A stretch of DNA of 64,000 nucleotides from Oscillospiraceae bacterium (GCA_009777445.1 WRLV01000001.1:1-64000); one strand, 5' to 3'. Shown: positions 19,053 through 29,296, counted from the first letter of the stretch. Notes: generated by a model not told the origin, from the letters alone. Numbers and translations: made by a program.

Positions 19053-19944
19053 CCGAAAGCCCCAATTGCACAAGCATTGCCTCTTTATTTCGCCAGTCAT
19101 CTTTGACTTTCACCCACAGCGACATGTTAACCTTACAGCCGAAATAGTCTTCTAACTCACAGCGCGCTAATGTTCCCGATTTTTTCAGTGCGCTGCCCTG
19201 CTTTCCGATGATTATGCCTTTATGTGAGGCTTTTTCGCAGATTATGACAAGGCTTAAATCAATGATTTTCTTTCCTTTATTGGTTTTGGAATGTCTCATG
19301 CTTTCTACTTCAACGGCTATACCATGCGGAATCTCCTCATGTAGAATGTGCAGCAGTTTTTCTCTCACAATCTCGCAAACACGAAACGCTTCTCCTTGGT
19401 CGGTAAGTACATCGCGAGGGAAGAAAAGGCTCTCTGCCTCGCTCGCGTATTTCTCGACTAACGGCAAAATTAACTCTAAGTTATCGCTATTCTTAACACT
19501 AAGCGGAATAATCTCATCAAACTCATAAAGCCCCTTATAATCATCAATTGCCTTTAAAATTGCAGTTTTATCTTTGAACAAGTCGGTCTTATTAAGCAGT
19601 AATATACACGGGCAACTAAGGCTTTGGGCAAGCTCACGCTCAACGGGTGAGACCTTTTTAGTCACGTCCGCCACAAATAAAGCAACGTCAACGCCCGAAT
19701 TTTCAGCCCTAACCGATTTAACCATATGCTCAGACAGACGATTTCTCGCCCTGTGAAAACCGGGCGTATCAACAAAAACATATTGTGTCGGCGGCTCACC
19801 AAGTGTTATAATTCCTCTAATCCCTTTTCTTGTTGTTTGCGGCTTATCGCTCACGATTGCGATTTTTTCACCGACAAGCGAATTAAGGAGAGATGACTTT
19901 CCTGAATTGGCTCTGCCGGTTATTGAAATAAATACGTTTTTCAG
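19045..19944 (-). CDS. era: GTPase Era, extended upstream of the tracked ORF to an apparent CTG start
   Basis: In-frame upstream codons encode KNVFISITGRANSGKSSLLNSLVGEKIAIVSDKPQTTR; in-frame TAA (dgkA stop) two codons upstream; AAAGGAAG 8 nt before CTG; C-terminal KH-like domain. Confidence 0.88.
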   Translation of the reverse strand: MKNVFISITGRANSGKSSLLNSLVGEKIAIVSDKPQTTRKGIRGIITLGEPPTQYVFVDTPGFHRARNRLSEHMVKSVRAENSGVDVALFVADVTKKVSPVERELAQSLSCPCILLLNKTDLFKDKTAILKAIDDYKGLYEFDEIIPLSVKNSDNLELILPLVEKYASEAESLFFPRDVLTDQGEAFRVCEIVREKLLHILHEEIPHGIAVEVESMRHSKTNKGKKIIDLSLVIICEKASHKGIIIGKQGSALKKSGTLARCELEDYFGCKVNMSLWVKVKDDWRNKEAMLVQLGLSGE

Positions 19945-19947
19945 CTT

Positions 19948-20391
19948 TTACACTTCCTTTCTTTTGCAGTAGACAATAAAGCCCATCAAGAGCGCGGTAA
20001 TAACCCCCAAATAGACACATTCAAGCAAATCAAACTTTTCGGTTATGCTTATAAAAACATCTAAATCCCAAAAGAGGAAAAAGCCTGTCAAGACCGCGAA
20101 TATTGCCGCCACCAAAACTGCCGCCGCCGCTGTATCTTTCGCCGTTTTTGCGTTGTCAGAAATTTCGCCCGACAAGTCCACTGCGTTTTCAATGGCGGTG
20201 TTCACCAACTCTAAGGCGATTACCACAGCGCAGGTCAAAACTAAGAGCGCGTACTCAAGTCTTGAAAAATTATAGAATCTCGAAAAATAAAACACCATAA
20301 CCATCACCGAGATGTGAATCCTCAAGTTTCTCTCACTGACAAGCGCGGTTTTTAATCCTGACAGCGCGTATAAAAAACAACTCTTTTTCAT
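19948..20391 (-). CDS. dgkA: Diacylglycerol/undecaprenol kinase family
   Basis: ELVNTAIENAVDL…AKTAKDTAAAAVLVAA. Confidence 0.93.
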   Translation of the reverse strand: MKKSCFLYALSGLKTALVSERNLRIHISVMVMVFYFSRFYNFSRLEYALLVLTCAVVIALELVNTAIENAVDLSGEISDNAKTAKDTAAAAVLVAAIFAVLTGFFLFWDLDVFISITEKFDLLECVYLGVITALLMGFIVYCKRKEV

Positions 20392-20408
20392 TTAGTTCTG
20401 CCCTCTCT

Positions 20409-20864
20409 CTATACAGCAATAGACAATCCCAAAGCATCTAAAATCGCGCTTTGTTTACTTCTCATTTCTCTGTCACTTTCATCGTCAATGTGGTCGTAGC
20501 CTAACAGATGAAGCGTTGAATGGATTGTTAAAAACGCAAATTCGCGCACAAGGCTATGCCCATATTCGTGAGCTTGTTCTGCCGCTCTTTCAACGTTAAT
20601 TGCAATATCCCCCAAATTATAGTAACCACCGACGAACCCTCCCATCGGAAAAGACAGCACGTCTGTTGAACTGTCGATTTTGCGAAACTCTTTATTGAGT
20701 CGCCTTATTCTTTCGTTGTCGGTTAAAAGCACAGATATTTCAACATTTTCAACAATATTTTCCACAATTAAGGTGTTTTTTATCCATTCTTTAAACATTT
20801 TTTTGTCAGGAATGTCATGTGCGCCCTTAAATTCGTTCAACAAAGATAATTTCACTTTATTCAC
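20409..20864 (-). CDS. ybeY: Endoribonuclease YbeY
   Basis: TIHSTLHLLGYDHIDD, STDVLSFPM. Confidence 0.95.
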   Translation of the reverse strand: MNKVKLSLLNEFKGAHDIPDKKMFKEWIKNTLIVENIVENVEISVLLTDNERIRRLNKEFRKIDSSTDVLSFPMGGFVGGYYNLGDIAINVERAAEQAHEYGHSLVREFAFLTIHSTLHLLGYDHIDDESDREMRSKQSAILDALGLSIAV

Positions 20865-20867
20865 AAC

Positions 20868-21857
20868 TCACATGCTCCCTCTTTTTTTTGGTTTTAAGGG
20901 GCGCGACGAGTGTTTTTCATAGGCCTTTACAATATCCTGAACTAACTTATGGCGAACGACATCTTTTTCGGTAAAGCGGCAAAATGCAATATCATCAATT
21001 CCTTTTAAAACGTTGATTGCTTCAACCAACCCCGAACGCTTGTCCACAAGGTCGATTTGCGTTATATCCCCCGTAACCACCATTTTAGAGCCAAAGCCCA
21101 AACGGGTTAAAAACATCTTCATTTGTTCAGGCGTTGAGTTTTGAGCCTCATCGAGAATTATAAAACTTTCATCTAAAGTTCTGCCCCTCATATAAGCTAA
21201 CGGCGCGACTTCAATCACACCTCTTTCTACGTTACGCTGAAAACTTTCCGCCCCCATCATATCAAAGAGCGCGTCATAAAGCGGGCGCAAATAAGGGTCA
21301 ACTTTATGTTGCAAGTCGCCCGGTAAAAAGCCCAACTTTTCCCCTGCTTCCACCGCGGGGCGAGTAAGAATAATTCTTTGAATTTCTTTTGACTTAAACG
21401 CGCGCACTGCTAACGCTACCGCCAAATAGGTTTTACCGGTGCCGGCGGGCCCCACGCCGAAAATCACGGTATTCCCTCTTATGCTGTCAACGTATTTTTT
21501 TTGCCCGATGGTTTTGGGCTTTATTGGTTTTCCGCTAAAAGACACGCAAACACAATCCCCCGAGAGGCTTTCAATGTCGTCAGTGCTTTCTCCCCCCGTT
21601 ATTTCAGATATAACATATCTTGTGTCTTGCGCCGTGACGGCTTTATTATTTTGCGCTATAGTTTCAAGCGTTTTTAAGACCTCTGCCGCCTGTTCGATTT
21701 TCAGCTCGTCACCCGTTATTTTGATTGAAGTGTCACGCGAGACAATGCTGACCGACAGCATTTTCGAGATGATATTCAAGTTAGAATCAAGCTCACCGAA
21801 CACTGTGCTTATATTTTCGGGTTCTTTAAAGTTAATTACCTTTGATTGCATTTTCAA
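20868..21857 (-). CDS. phoH: PhoH family ATPase
   Basis: FGVGPAGTGKTYLAVALAV, FIILDEAQNSTPEQMKMFLTRLG. Confidence 0.95.
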   Translation of the reverse strand: MKMQSKVINFKEPENISTVFGELDSNLNIISKMLSVSIVSRDTSIKITGDELKIEQAAEVLKTLETIAQNNKAVTAQDTRYVISEITGGESTDDIESLSGDCVCVSFSGKPIKPKTIGQKKYVDSIRGNTVIFGVGPAGTGKTYLAVALAVRAFKSKEIQRIILTRPAVEAGEKLGFLPGDLQHKVDPYLRPLYDALFDMMGAESFQRNVERGVIEVAPLAYMRGRTLDESFIILDEAQNSTPEQMKMFLTRLGFGSKMVVTGDITQIDLVDKRSGLVEAINVLKGIDDIAFCRFTEKDVVRHKLVQDIVKAYEKHSSRPLKPKKRGSM

Positions 21858-22068
21858 GTTCCTCTCTTTTCAGTGTCATATCAGTATAACACAAATTTAA
21901 AATAATTGCAAATAAAATTTGAACTTAATTTTCTCTCATAAATACCCCCCATAGTCGCTTGCTATTATGGCAATCTTTGGTATAATTTATTTTGGGAATG
22001 TGTTTGCGTTCTCTGCTTTACTTTAAGCGAACACCAAAAATTCTAATTAAGAAAGAAGGAAAAATTTT

Positions 22069-24303
22069 ATGAACAACAAACTTAAAACCATACTGTTTAA
22101 ATCACGCCGCGCCGTTCTCGCGCTGTTTATGACGTTTTGCATTGCGTTTGGCGGCTCATTTGAGCTTAATGTCGCCGCTAACGAGGGCGTTTCGGGTGAA
22201 TTTTTACTCATAATGGGCGGCAACGGCTCTAACGGCGGTAACGGCGGCAAGGGCGGCAACGGCAGAGACGGTTTCAACGCGCCAACTAAAGGAGAAGACG
22301 GCGGAGACGGTGGACTCAGCGAAGGCTCTTCCGCGACGTTTCGTGTCAATAACGATGAACAATATATATCGCAAAACGGTGAGCTTGTCGGCGTAGAATT
22401 CCCTTTTGAATTTACTGATGTCAGCACCGCACCCGGCTGGAAAGACTCCGGTGTTCCGGGTGGAGAGCCTGTTGCTAATGACGGCGGTCGCGGCGGCAAT
22501 GGTGGCAGCGGTAGCGAAGGCGGTGGGGGTTCAATTGATTTTAATGGCGATTTGTTTGTTGAAAAGCTTCAACTCTTTGGCGGCAGTGCGGCAAACATAG
22601 GTTCAGATGGTGAAAAGGGACAAGACGGCGACCAAGGAGTCGGCGGAGACGGAGGTTACGGCGGCAGTGGTGGAAAAGGCGGCACAGCATCAATAACAAT
22701 AATAGGCAATTTAACCGCCGACAGCATACAATTGCTGGGTGGCGATTCCACTTATAGCGATTCGGAAGGTATAACAGTGGATGGCGGTTCTGCTAACCTT
22801 TGGATGTTGTGCAGTGACGAAGATTACAGTTGCGAGGATTTAGCTTGCTCTATCCTAAACTCTGCTGACATTATCTTAAAAGGTGGAGAAACAGGCAAAG
22901 GCGGCGGCGTTGAGTTAGGCGAGGGTGATGCGTATTTTGAAGCAGCCACTTTCTTTGCGGCGAAGGGCTATAAATTTAGAATGGTTGAGGGAATGACCAC
23001 AGCTGACGTAGACATAGGATATATTTTCGACATAACCGGCGCGAACGACAGCGATGTCATTCTCAACGCAACGGGCAGGAATTTTATTGACAGATGGACT
23101 GATGATGAAGAGGGTTTACCCTTGTTTGCCAAATCCTCACAACCGAAACAACTTCAAATTGAACTGACAGGCACTGCCGAACTCTCTTTAGAACCCGGTG
23201 ACAAAATAACACTGATTAATAACGCTTTTGTTTTAGAAAACGAATTTACTCCTATAATTACAAGCGATGGTTATTTTACATTTAAGATTGATTTTGACAA
23301 AAACGATAATTCTCTCGTTGCCGAGGTTATGGAAATTGCAAAATTCAACGTAACCTATAACGGCAACGGCAATACCGGCGGCAACGCCCCCATTGACTCC
23401 AACGAGTATTTTGAAGGAGAAAAGGCTCTTGTCTTAGGGCAAAACACACTTTCTAAAACTAATCACAGGTTCACCGGGTGGAACACCTCATCAAGCGGCG
23501 ATGGCACTGCTTATTTGCCCGGAGCAGAGTTTGAAATCACTGACACTGATATTACTCTCTATGCGCAATGGGAAGAAGAAGTTCAGGAAATTGGCGATAA
23601 TGGCGGTGGTGGTGGCGGTGGCTCAATGGCTTCATCAAACTCCTCGGTTCAAAGAACACCATCTCGAAGCGGAATTGGCTCAAGCCCCTCAAACACACCA
23701 AGCCCCTCGAGTAGCCCGTCTAACCCTACTAACCCCACTAATCCCACAAACCCTTCAAACCAAAGCGACACAAATAATAACGACAACACAAACGACACAG
23801 ACCGAAATAACAACACAGACAATGAACCCGACAATCGTAACAACACAAACAACAACGGCGAAGACAAAAGGTTCGTTTTTGAGGGCGCGTATGAAGATTT
23901 GATTAACGTTTATTTGAATGATGAGCCTTTAGCAAACCAAATCATCAATGACGGCGCGAAATGGAGCCTGTTCTTAGGTGAAAACGACTATAGTCTAAGC
24001 AACAATTCTCGAATTGACATATTTAAAACAAGACCAATGGGTGAAGCCTTTGAGGGCAGTGTAGTCGTGGTTCTCTATCAAGATTTTCTCGCCAGTTTGT
24101 CCGGCGGCGTATATGTCGTTGAGGTGGAATTTAAAGACGGCTCAAGGGGCAGCATGGAATTTGAAATTGAAGGAGAACCGACAGAAGAACAAGACGAAAA
24201 TCGAACAGAAGTTAACCCCAAAACCTCAGCATCAGTTCTACTCTCAGCCACCCTGCTATCCGCCACAGCAATGGCAGTCTTCAGGAAAAGAAAAAAATAT
24301 TAA
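22069..24303 (+). CDS. Secreted Gly-rich surface protein with InlB/Flg_new-type repeat and C-terminal NPKTS sorting-like signal
   Basis: Signal peptide; GGNGSNGGNGGKGGNG tracts; FNVTYNGNGNTGG…RFTGWNTSSSGDGTAY…ITLYAQW; NPKTS-hydrophobic-RKRKKY tail. Confidence 0.85.
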   Translation: MNNKLKTILFKSRRAVLALFMTFCIAFGGSFELNVAANEGVSGEFLLIMGGNGSNGGNGGKGGNGRDGFNAPTKGEDGGDGGLSEGSSATFRVNNDEQYISQNGELVGVEFPFEFTDVSTAPGWKDSGVPGGEPVANDGGRGGNGGSGSEGGGGSIDFNGDLFVEKLQLFGGSAANIGSDGEKGQDGDQGVGGDGGYGGSGGKGGTASITIIGNLTADSIQLLGGDSTYSDSEGITVDGGSANLWMLCSDEDYSCEDLACSILNSADIILKGGETGKGGGVELGEGDAYFEAATFFAAKGYKFRMVEGMTTADVDIGYIFDITGANDSDVILNATGRNFIDRWTDDEEGLPLFAKSSQPKQLQIELTGTAELSLEPGDKITLINNAFVLENEFTPIITSDGYFTFKIDFDKNDNSLVAEVMEIAKFNVTYNGNGNTGGNAPIDSNEYFEGEKALVLGQNTLSKTNHRFTGWNTSSSGDGTAYLPGAEFEITDTDITLYAQWEEEVQEIGDNGGGGGGGSMASSNSSVQRTPSRSGIGSSPSNTPSPSSSPSNPTNPTNPTNPSNQSDTNNNDNTNDTDRNNNTDNEPDNRNNTNNNGEDKRFVFEGAYEDLINVYLNDEPLANQIINDGAKWSLFLGENDYSLSNNSRIDIFKTRPMGEAFEGSVVVVLYQDFLASLSGGVYVVEVEFKDGSRGSMEFEIEGEPTEEQDENRTEVNPKTSASVLLSATLLSATAMAVFRKRKKY

Positions 24304-24320
24304 GAAAAAATATTAAAAAA

Positions 24321-24363
24321 GCCACCGCCCGACACTTTTGTGTTGGGCGATGGTTGGTTTTTG
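24321..24363 (+). terminator. Rho-independent terminator
   Basis: CCACCGCCCGACAC-TTTT-GTGTTGGGCGATGG then TTGGTTTTT. Confidence 0.8.
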
Positions 24364-24435
24364 CAAGACATTCTAACCAAAAACACCACCAACAATGCAT
24401 ATACCACAGCTTTTTGAACACACTGCTATAAAAAC

Positions 24436-25878
24436 ATGAAGGGACTGAGTAAAGCGAAATGGAATTTTAACAACAGCTATAAAGAGCTTCCCGAAAAGTT
24501 TTATGCTGTAAATGCCCCTACCCCTGTGCGCGCGCCCAAAATAGTCGCCTTTAATGAAGAATTGGCGGAATGTCTCGGCGCGCCTAAAGACACGGGGGCT
24601 TTTTCGGGCAACACCATTCCAAAGGGGGCGGCGATGTTATCACAAGCCTATGCCGGACACCAGTTTGGGCATTTCACCATGTTAGGCGATGGGCGCGCCA
24701 TTCTTATTGGAGAACAAGTCACTAAATTTAACTCGCCGGATATTCAGCTTAAAGGGGCAGGTAGAACGCCTTATTCTCGTGGTGGTGACGGAAGGGCTGC
24801 GTTGGGGCCTATGCTCAGGGAGTATATTATCAGCGATGCCATGCACGCACTTGGTATTCCGACAACGAGAAGTTTGGCGGTTGTCGAAACCGGTGAAACA
24901 ATTATGCGTGAAAAAGAGTTGCCCGGGGCTATATTAACACGGGTTGCCGCCGACCACATTCGCGTGGGAACATTTGAGTTTGCAAGCCGTTTTGGCACTA
25001 AAGAAGATGTCGCTTGCTTAGCTGATTACACTTTAAAGCGACAGAGAATTCCGCTTGCTGCTGATGAAAACAAATACCTGCTGCTGTTGAGGGCGGCGGT
25101 AAACAAGCAAGCCTTTTTGCTTGCAAAATGGCAGTTAGTCGGCTTTGTTCACGGCGTTATGAATACCGACAATATGACAATCAGCGGCGAGACAATCGAC
25201 TACGGCCCGTGCGCGTTCATGGACGAATATGAGCCGTCTGTTGTGTTCAGCTCGATTGACAAATACGCGCGTTATTCATATGAAAACCAACCTAAAATTG
25301 CTGTTTGGAATTTGTCGCGCTTCGCCGAAACTTTGTTGCCACTTTTGAGTGATGACGAAAATAGTGCCGTTGCAGCAGGGCAAAAAGAAATTGACAAGTT
25401 CGCCGAACTCTATCAAAATTTTTGGAATGTCGGCATGGGCGCGAAACTTGGTCTTTTTAATCGAAAACCCGAAGACGATTCGTTGTTCGCTGAATTGTTA
25501 CGCTTAATGAGGGAGTCTAAAGCGGACTACACCAACACATTTCGTGCGTTAACGCTGTCGGAAAAAGAAGTGGCAGGTACGAAATTATTCAGTAGGCCCG
25601 AATTTCACAAATGGAACGAAAAATGGAGGACAAGACATTCCAACCAAACGAAAACAAAAAGCGAAATTGAAACACTCATGAAAAAACACAACCCTGCTGC
25701 CATTCCGCGAAACGAACGGGTAGAAGAGGTGCTGAGAGAGGCTCAAAAAGGCGACTATGAACCAATGAATAAGCTGTTGGCTGTCTTGAAAGAGCCTTAC
25801 GGCTATACGCGCGCGCAGGAAGAATATTCCAAACCGCCGCAAAGCTCTTGCCGCTATCAAACGTTTTGCGGGACTTAA
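24436..25878 (+). CDS. selO: SelO/YdiU family protein adenylyltransferase (Cys form)
   Basis: QAYAGHQFGHF, LGDGRAILIGE, LKGAGRTPYSRGGDGRAAL, VHGVMNTDNM; C-terminal …FCGT. Confidence 0.93.
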   Translation: MKGLSKAKWNFNNSYKELPEKFYAVNAPTPVRAPKIVAFNEELAECLGAPKDTGAFSGNTIPKGAAMLSQAYAGHQFGHFTMLGDGRAILIGEQVTKFNSPDIQLKGAGRTPYSRGGDGRAALGPMLREYIISDAMHALGIPTTRSLAVVETGETIMREKELPGAILTRVAADHIRVGTFEFASRFGTKEDVACLADYTLKRQRIPLAADENKYLLLLRAAVNKQAFLLAKWQLVGFVHGVMNTDNMTISGETIDYGPCAFMDEYEPSVVFSSIDKYARYSYENQPKIAVWNLSRFAETLLPLLSDDENSAVAAGQKEIDKFAELYQNFWNVGMGAKLGLFNRKPEDDSLFAELLRLMRESKADYTNTFRALTLSEKEVAGTKLFSRPEFHKWNEKWRTRHSNQTKTKSEIETLMKKHNPAAIPRNERVEEVLREAQKGDYEPMNKLLAVLKEPYGYTRAQEEYSKPPQSSCRYQTFCGT

Positions 25879-25932
25879 TCTATATTGTGTATAAAAAGCA
25901 CATAAAAACACTCAAAATTATAAAACAAATTG

Positions 25933-25961
25933 TTGACTTCTATCAAATTTTATGTTAAAAT
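25933..25961 (+). promoter_or_regulatory. Putative sigmaA promoter for the MCP gene
   Basis: TTGACT-17 nt-TAAAAT. Confidence 0.6.
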
Positions 25962-26045
25962 AAATGTATATTATGAGGGCATAAAGTTTTTTATGCCCTC
26001 GTGTAAATATGAAGTATATAAATAAATGAAAGGTTGGATAATATT

Positions 26046-27371
26046 ATGGCTATAGGAATTATGCCAATGAACAGGAAAACCAGCTTAGGAATGAAGTTTT
26101 CAGTGATAGTGGGGTTGATTTTAACAGTATCTGTCGTCACCCTTATTATGATTTCAATTAATATGACCAACGAATTGGTTGCCGCTATGGAAAATGGCGT
26201 AGAAATTGAACAAATAATAGAAGACAAACAACAAATGTTTTCAACAATGATTATAGCGGCGATTGTGTTCGTAATCAGTGGTGTGTTTCTCATATCAATA
26301 TACTGCCGTTTCGCCATTTCAAACCGCATTAAAAAGTTGGGTGCGTTTGCCAGAAAAATAAGAGAAGGCGGTTTAGAAATCAACACAATGGGTGAAGGCA
26401 AAACAGGAATAGTCTCAACCGATGATATAGGCAGAATGTCAAACACCCTTGAAATTACCTTCAGAATGATTCAGGGCTATATACATGAAATAAAGTCGCG
26501 CATGGAAGAGTTGGCAGAAGGAGACTTTACGATTGAAAGCACATATGAATTTCACGGCGATTTTATACTTATCAAAGACTCAATAAATAAAATAGCGCGA
26601 AATTTGAACAAGACACTAAGTCGCGTTAACGACTCATCGTCAGAAGTTTCAAACGGGGCGAAACAAATAGCGCACGGCGCGGATGCTTTAGCCACCAGTT
26701 CAACCCAACAAGCCGCTACAATCGAGCAGCTTTCAAGCTCAATCTCACTTGTGTCTGACAAAACCAAACAAAACGCCAAAATGACCGAGCAAGCCGATAA
26801 ACTCTCAATCTTAATCAAAGAGAAAGCCGAAAAAGGCAGTCAACAAATGGACGAAATGATGAAGGCGGTAGAAGAAATCTCAGGTGCCAGCAGTCAAATC
26901 GAAAAGGTAATTAAAGTTATTGACGACATTGCCTTCCAGACCAACATTTTGGCATTAAATGCGGCGGTTGAGGCCGCACGCGCAGGCACAGCCGGCAAGG
27001 GCTTCGCCGTTGTCGCCGAAGAAGTTCGCAACTTAGCTTCAAAGAGCGCGGAAGCGGCAAAGAACACCAACGCGCTAATTGAAAACTCAATGGCGAAATC
27101 AAACTTAGGGCTTTCAATCGCCACAGAAACCTCTGCATCGCTCAGAGAAATTGTTACCGGCATAAATGAAAATGCCGAAATTATGGAAAAAATCGCCCGC
27201 CTTTCAGACGAACAAGCGGCGGCAATCACCGAAATTAACGACGGTATCGACCAGGTAGCTAAGGTTGTTCAACAAAACTCGGCAACAGCTCAAGAATCCG
27301 CCGCCGCATCGCACGAAATGAACGGACAGTCAAACGCCCTTGAAGAACTGATTCGGAGGTTTAGGCTTTAG
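26046..27371 (+). CDS. Methyl-accepting chemotaxis protein with minimal extracytoplasmic domain
   Basis: [38 protein letters not shown] hairpin; two TM segments ~30 aa apart; HAMP. Confidence 0.93.
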   Translation: MAIGIMPMNRKTSLGMKFSVIVGLILTVSVVTLIMISINMTNELVAAMENGVEIEQIIEDKQQMFSTMIIAAIVFVISGVFLISIYCRFAISNRIKKLGAFARKIREGGLEINTMGEGKTGIVSTDDIGRMSNTLEITFRMIQGYIHEIKSRMEELAEGDFTIESTYEFHGDFILIKDSINKIARNLNKTLSRVNDSSSEVSNGAKQIAHGADALATSSTQQAATIEQLSSSISLVSDKTKQNAKMTEQADKLSILIKEKAEKGSQQMDEMMKAVEEISGASSQIEKVIKVIDDIAFQTNILALNAAVEAARAGTAGKGFAVVAEEVRNLASKSAEAAKNTNALIENSMAKSNLGLSIATETSASLREIVTGINENAEIMEKIARLSDEQAAAITEINDGIDQVAKVVQQNSATAQESAAASHEMNGQSNALEELIRRFRL

Positions 27372-27402
27372 GGGTTGTATTCATAAAAATTATAGCAATA
27401 CA

Positions 27403-27441
27403 CCGCCCGGCAGTTTTTGCCGGGCGGCGTTCGTTTCTTTT
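27403..27441 (+). terminator. Rho-independent terminator of the MCP gene
   Basis: CCGCCCGGCA-GTTTT-TGCCGGGCGG followed by T-rich tract. Confidence 0.8.
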
Positions 27442-27454
27442 ACAAACATCTATT

Positions 27455-27523
27455 TCGGTACGGGCAAGCCCGTACCCTACATAACTGTCAACTCTCAACT
27501 GTCAATTGTCAACTGTTCGTCAG
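27455..27523 (-). repeat. Composite element (palindrome + heptad array), reverse orientation
   Basis: ggtacgggcaagcccgtaccctacataactgtcaactctcaactgtcaattgtcaactgttcgtcag. Confidence 0.85.
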
Positions 27524-28998
27524 CTTTCCTTCAACCGAAGGTCAATCTGCTTCGCTGTCCCTTCACCGGTTAACCTTAAAATCCACGTTGCGCTTGGTAG
27601 GTAAAAATTAGCATCTATTTCACCGCTGCCGTAACGTTGAATTTGCGAACCGCCGACAGAACGAATTTCTAATCCCGTTTCGGGGATTTGTGCAGTGGTT
27701 AGGTTTCTGACTTTTCTCCATCTACCACCGATATTAGCTTCAACACCATAAGGAGAGTCATTATTCCATGGATTTATTAAAATTCTTTGTTTTGCGACAA
27801 ACTCAAGCTCAAAAGCAGGGAGATGAGTAGGCGGGTCATTCCAGTTACCGTGATAACTGTAACCGATAATAAAAACATAAAGATTCGCGCTAAATGAGGC
27901 GGGTCTTCCGTTCCCCGATGGTATGTAAACAGACATATTTGTGCCGTACTCCGCCGAAATGGGAATTGTGGTGGTTACGGTTTGAGGTGGTGACCATGAA
28001 CCGGTGCCGGAACTCGAATCGTAACTATAGGTAGACATTTCCGCTTGAATTGGCGCGTTAAGCGGCAGTTCGTTTGATGTCATAACTACCTTAAATCGCC
28101 GCTCCCAAGTATTGCCCGGTCGCCACTCTACAACCCAACCAGCTCTGCCAATTAACACTTCTTTAGCCACATTAAACCTTACATTCGGGGCTTTTAACAT
28201 TGAGGGGAGATTAACCCTTATCGTTTTGAATGACGGCAGATAGGTTTTGCCGTTGACAAGGGTGTCGCCATAATCATCAGAATCCGCCATTCCGCGCACA
28301 AATAAAGTTTCTCTTCCGTTCTCTATGTTTATGACCGCCCATTTCTTAATGTCGCCGGGTGCACCACCGGCATCTTGCCAACCGTCCCGCTGATAGGACT
28401 GAGTATAATATTGTGTTTTTATCCCTATATCAACATGAGCCGACCAGGGGTCTTCTTTCGGAAAATGTATTTTATCCTTGCCTACTGATGGGTCGGGGGC
28501 TATTTTTGCAATGTCATATACGGCAAAGCCTACCGTGCTGTCATTCGGCACTTCCCACGAACCGGAGCTTGAAAACGTTGTTCTGTTCGCGCTTGCGATG
28601 TTTGAAGAAAGTACGAGTTTTCCACCGGGTTGCTTGACAATCCTTGAAACATCAAAACAAAGGTCAAGCGTTAGGTCTGTCGCTTTGATGTCTTTCCATG
28701 ACACTTTATTGTTTGCTCCAACGAAAGCGTAAGAATTGAAATATTGAGTGAAGTTATAACCGCTGCTACCGACTCTGCTACCCACACTGACCATAAAGTC
28801 GAGGGTTTCAGCATCCGGTCTGCCCCAATAGCCGTCACCCCTTAGCTCTTGATTCCGTGCGTCGCCGTATAACCACGCTTGATTTACATCGGGTGTATCA
28901 TCACTCGCCGCGACAGTTAAAGCGAAAACTGGAATAAAACTGACAATTAATAAAAACGTCAGCGCGAGTGTGAAAATTTTTCTTCTTGTCTTAATCAT
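27520..28998 (-). CDS. Secreted protein of unknown function
   Basis: Signal peptide MIKTRRKIFTLALTFLLIVSFIPVFALTVAA. Confidence 0.8.
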   Translation of the reverse strand: MIKTRRKIFTLALTFLLIVSFIPVFALTVAASDDTPDVNQAWLYGDARNQELRGDGYWGRPDAETLDFMVSVGSRVGSSGYNFTQYFNSYAFVGANNKVSWKDIKATDLTLDLCFDVSRIVKQPGGKLVLSSNIASANRTTFSSSGSWEVPNDSTVGFAVYDIAKIAPDPSVGKDKIHFPKEDPWSAHVDIGIKTQYYTQSYQRDGWQDAGGAPGDIKKWAVINIENGRETLFVRGMADSDDYGDTLVNGKTYLPSFKTIRVNLPSMLKAPNVRFNVAKEVLIGRAGWVVEWRPGNTWERRFKVVMTSNELPLNAPIQAEMSTYSYDSSSGTGSWSPPQTVTTTIPISAEYGTNMSVYIPSGNGRPASFSANLYVFIIGYSYHGNWNDPPTHLPAFELEFVAKQRILINPWNNDSPYGVEANIGGRWRKVRNLTTAQIPETGLEIRSVGGSQIQRYGSGEIDANFYLPSATWILRLTGEGTAKQIDLRLKES

Positions 28999-29107
28999 TG
29001 TTAATACCTCACAATTTTTAAATTTATTGGTGAAATTTAAAATACCAATCTATAAGTCATATCGGCAGGTTTTTTGGGAAGTTTAGCCAATAAAAAACTT
29101 TCGGCAT

Positions 29108-29139
<32 letters not shown>

Positions 29140-29159
29140 GTTGAATATTTTTGTGGGTT

Positions 29160-29293
29160 TTGACGAACAGTTGACGACAGTTGACAATTGACAGTTGAGA
29201 GTTGACAGTTTTTGTAGGGGACGGGCTTGCCCGTCCCGAAATTTGAAGAAAATATTTGACACACCCCTTAAAATGTGCTATACTATACAAAAA
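29160..29293 (+). repeat. Composite element: heptad array + TAGGGGACGGGCTTGCCCGTCCCGAAATTTG palindrome + promoter
   Basis: Near-identical to 41817-41940. Confidence 0.88.
29256..29284 (+). promoter_or_regulatory. Promoter within the composite element
   Basis: TTGACA-17 nt-TATACT. Confidence 0.75.
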
Positions 29294-29296
29294 GAG

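Noticed and set aside
23649-23867. Minus-strand ORF in the Gly/Asn-rich gene
   Set aside because: Low-complexity antisense shadow of the surface-protein gene
25800-25900. SECIS/selenocysteine reading in selO
   Set aside because: The gene ends with ordinary Cys codons and a TAA stop; no in-frame TGA needed
28970-29030. Third copy of the ECF box (TTGTGAGGT upstream of 28998 on the minus strand)
   Set aside because: Only TGTGAGGT matches; no TTTTCTCC block or CGTATAA at the right spacing; it is more likely the RBS region
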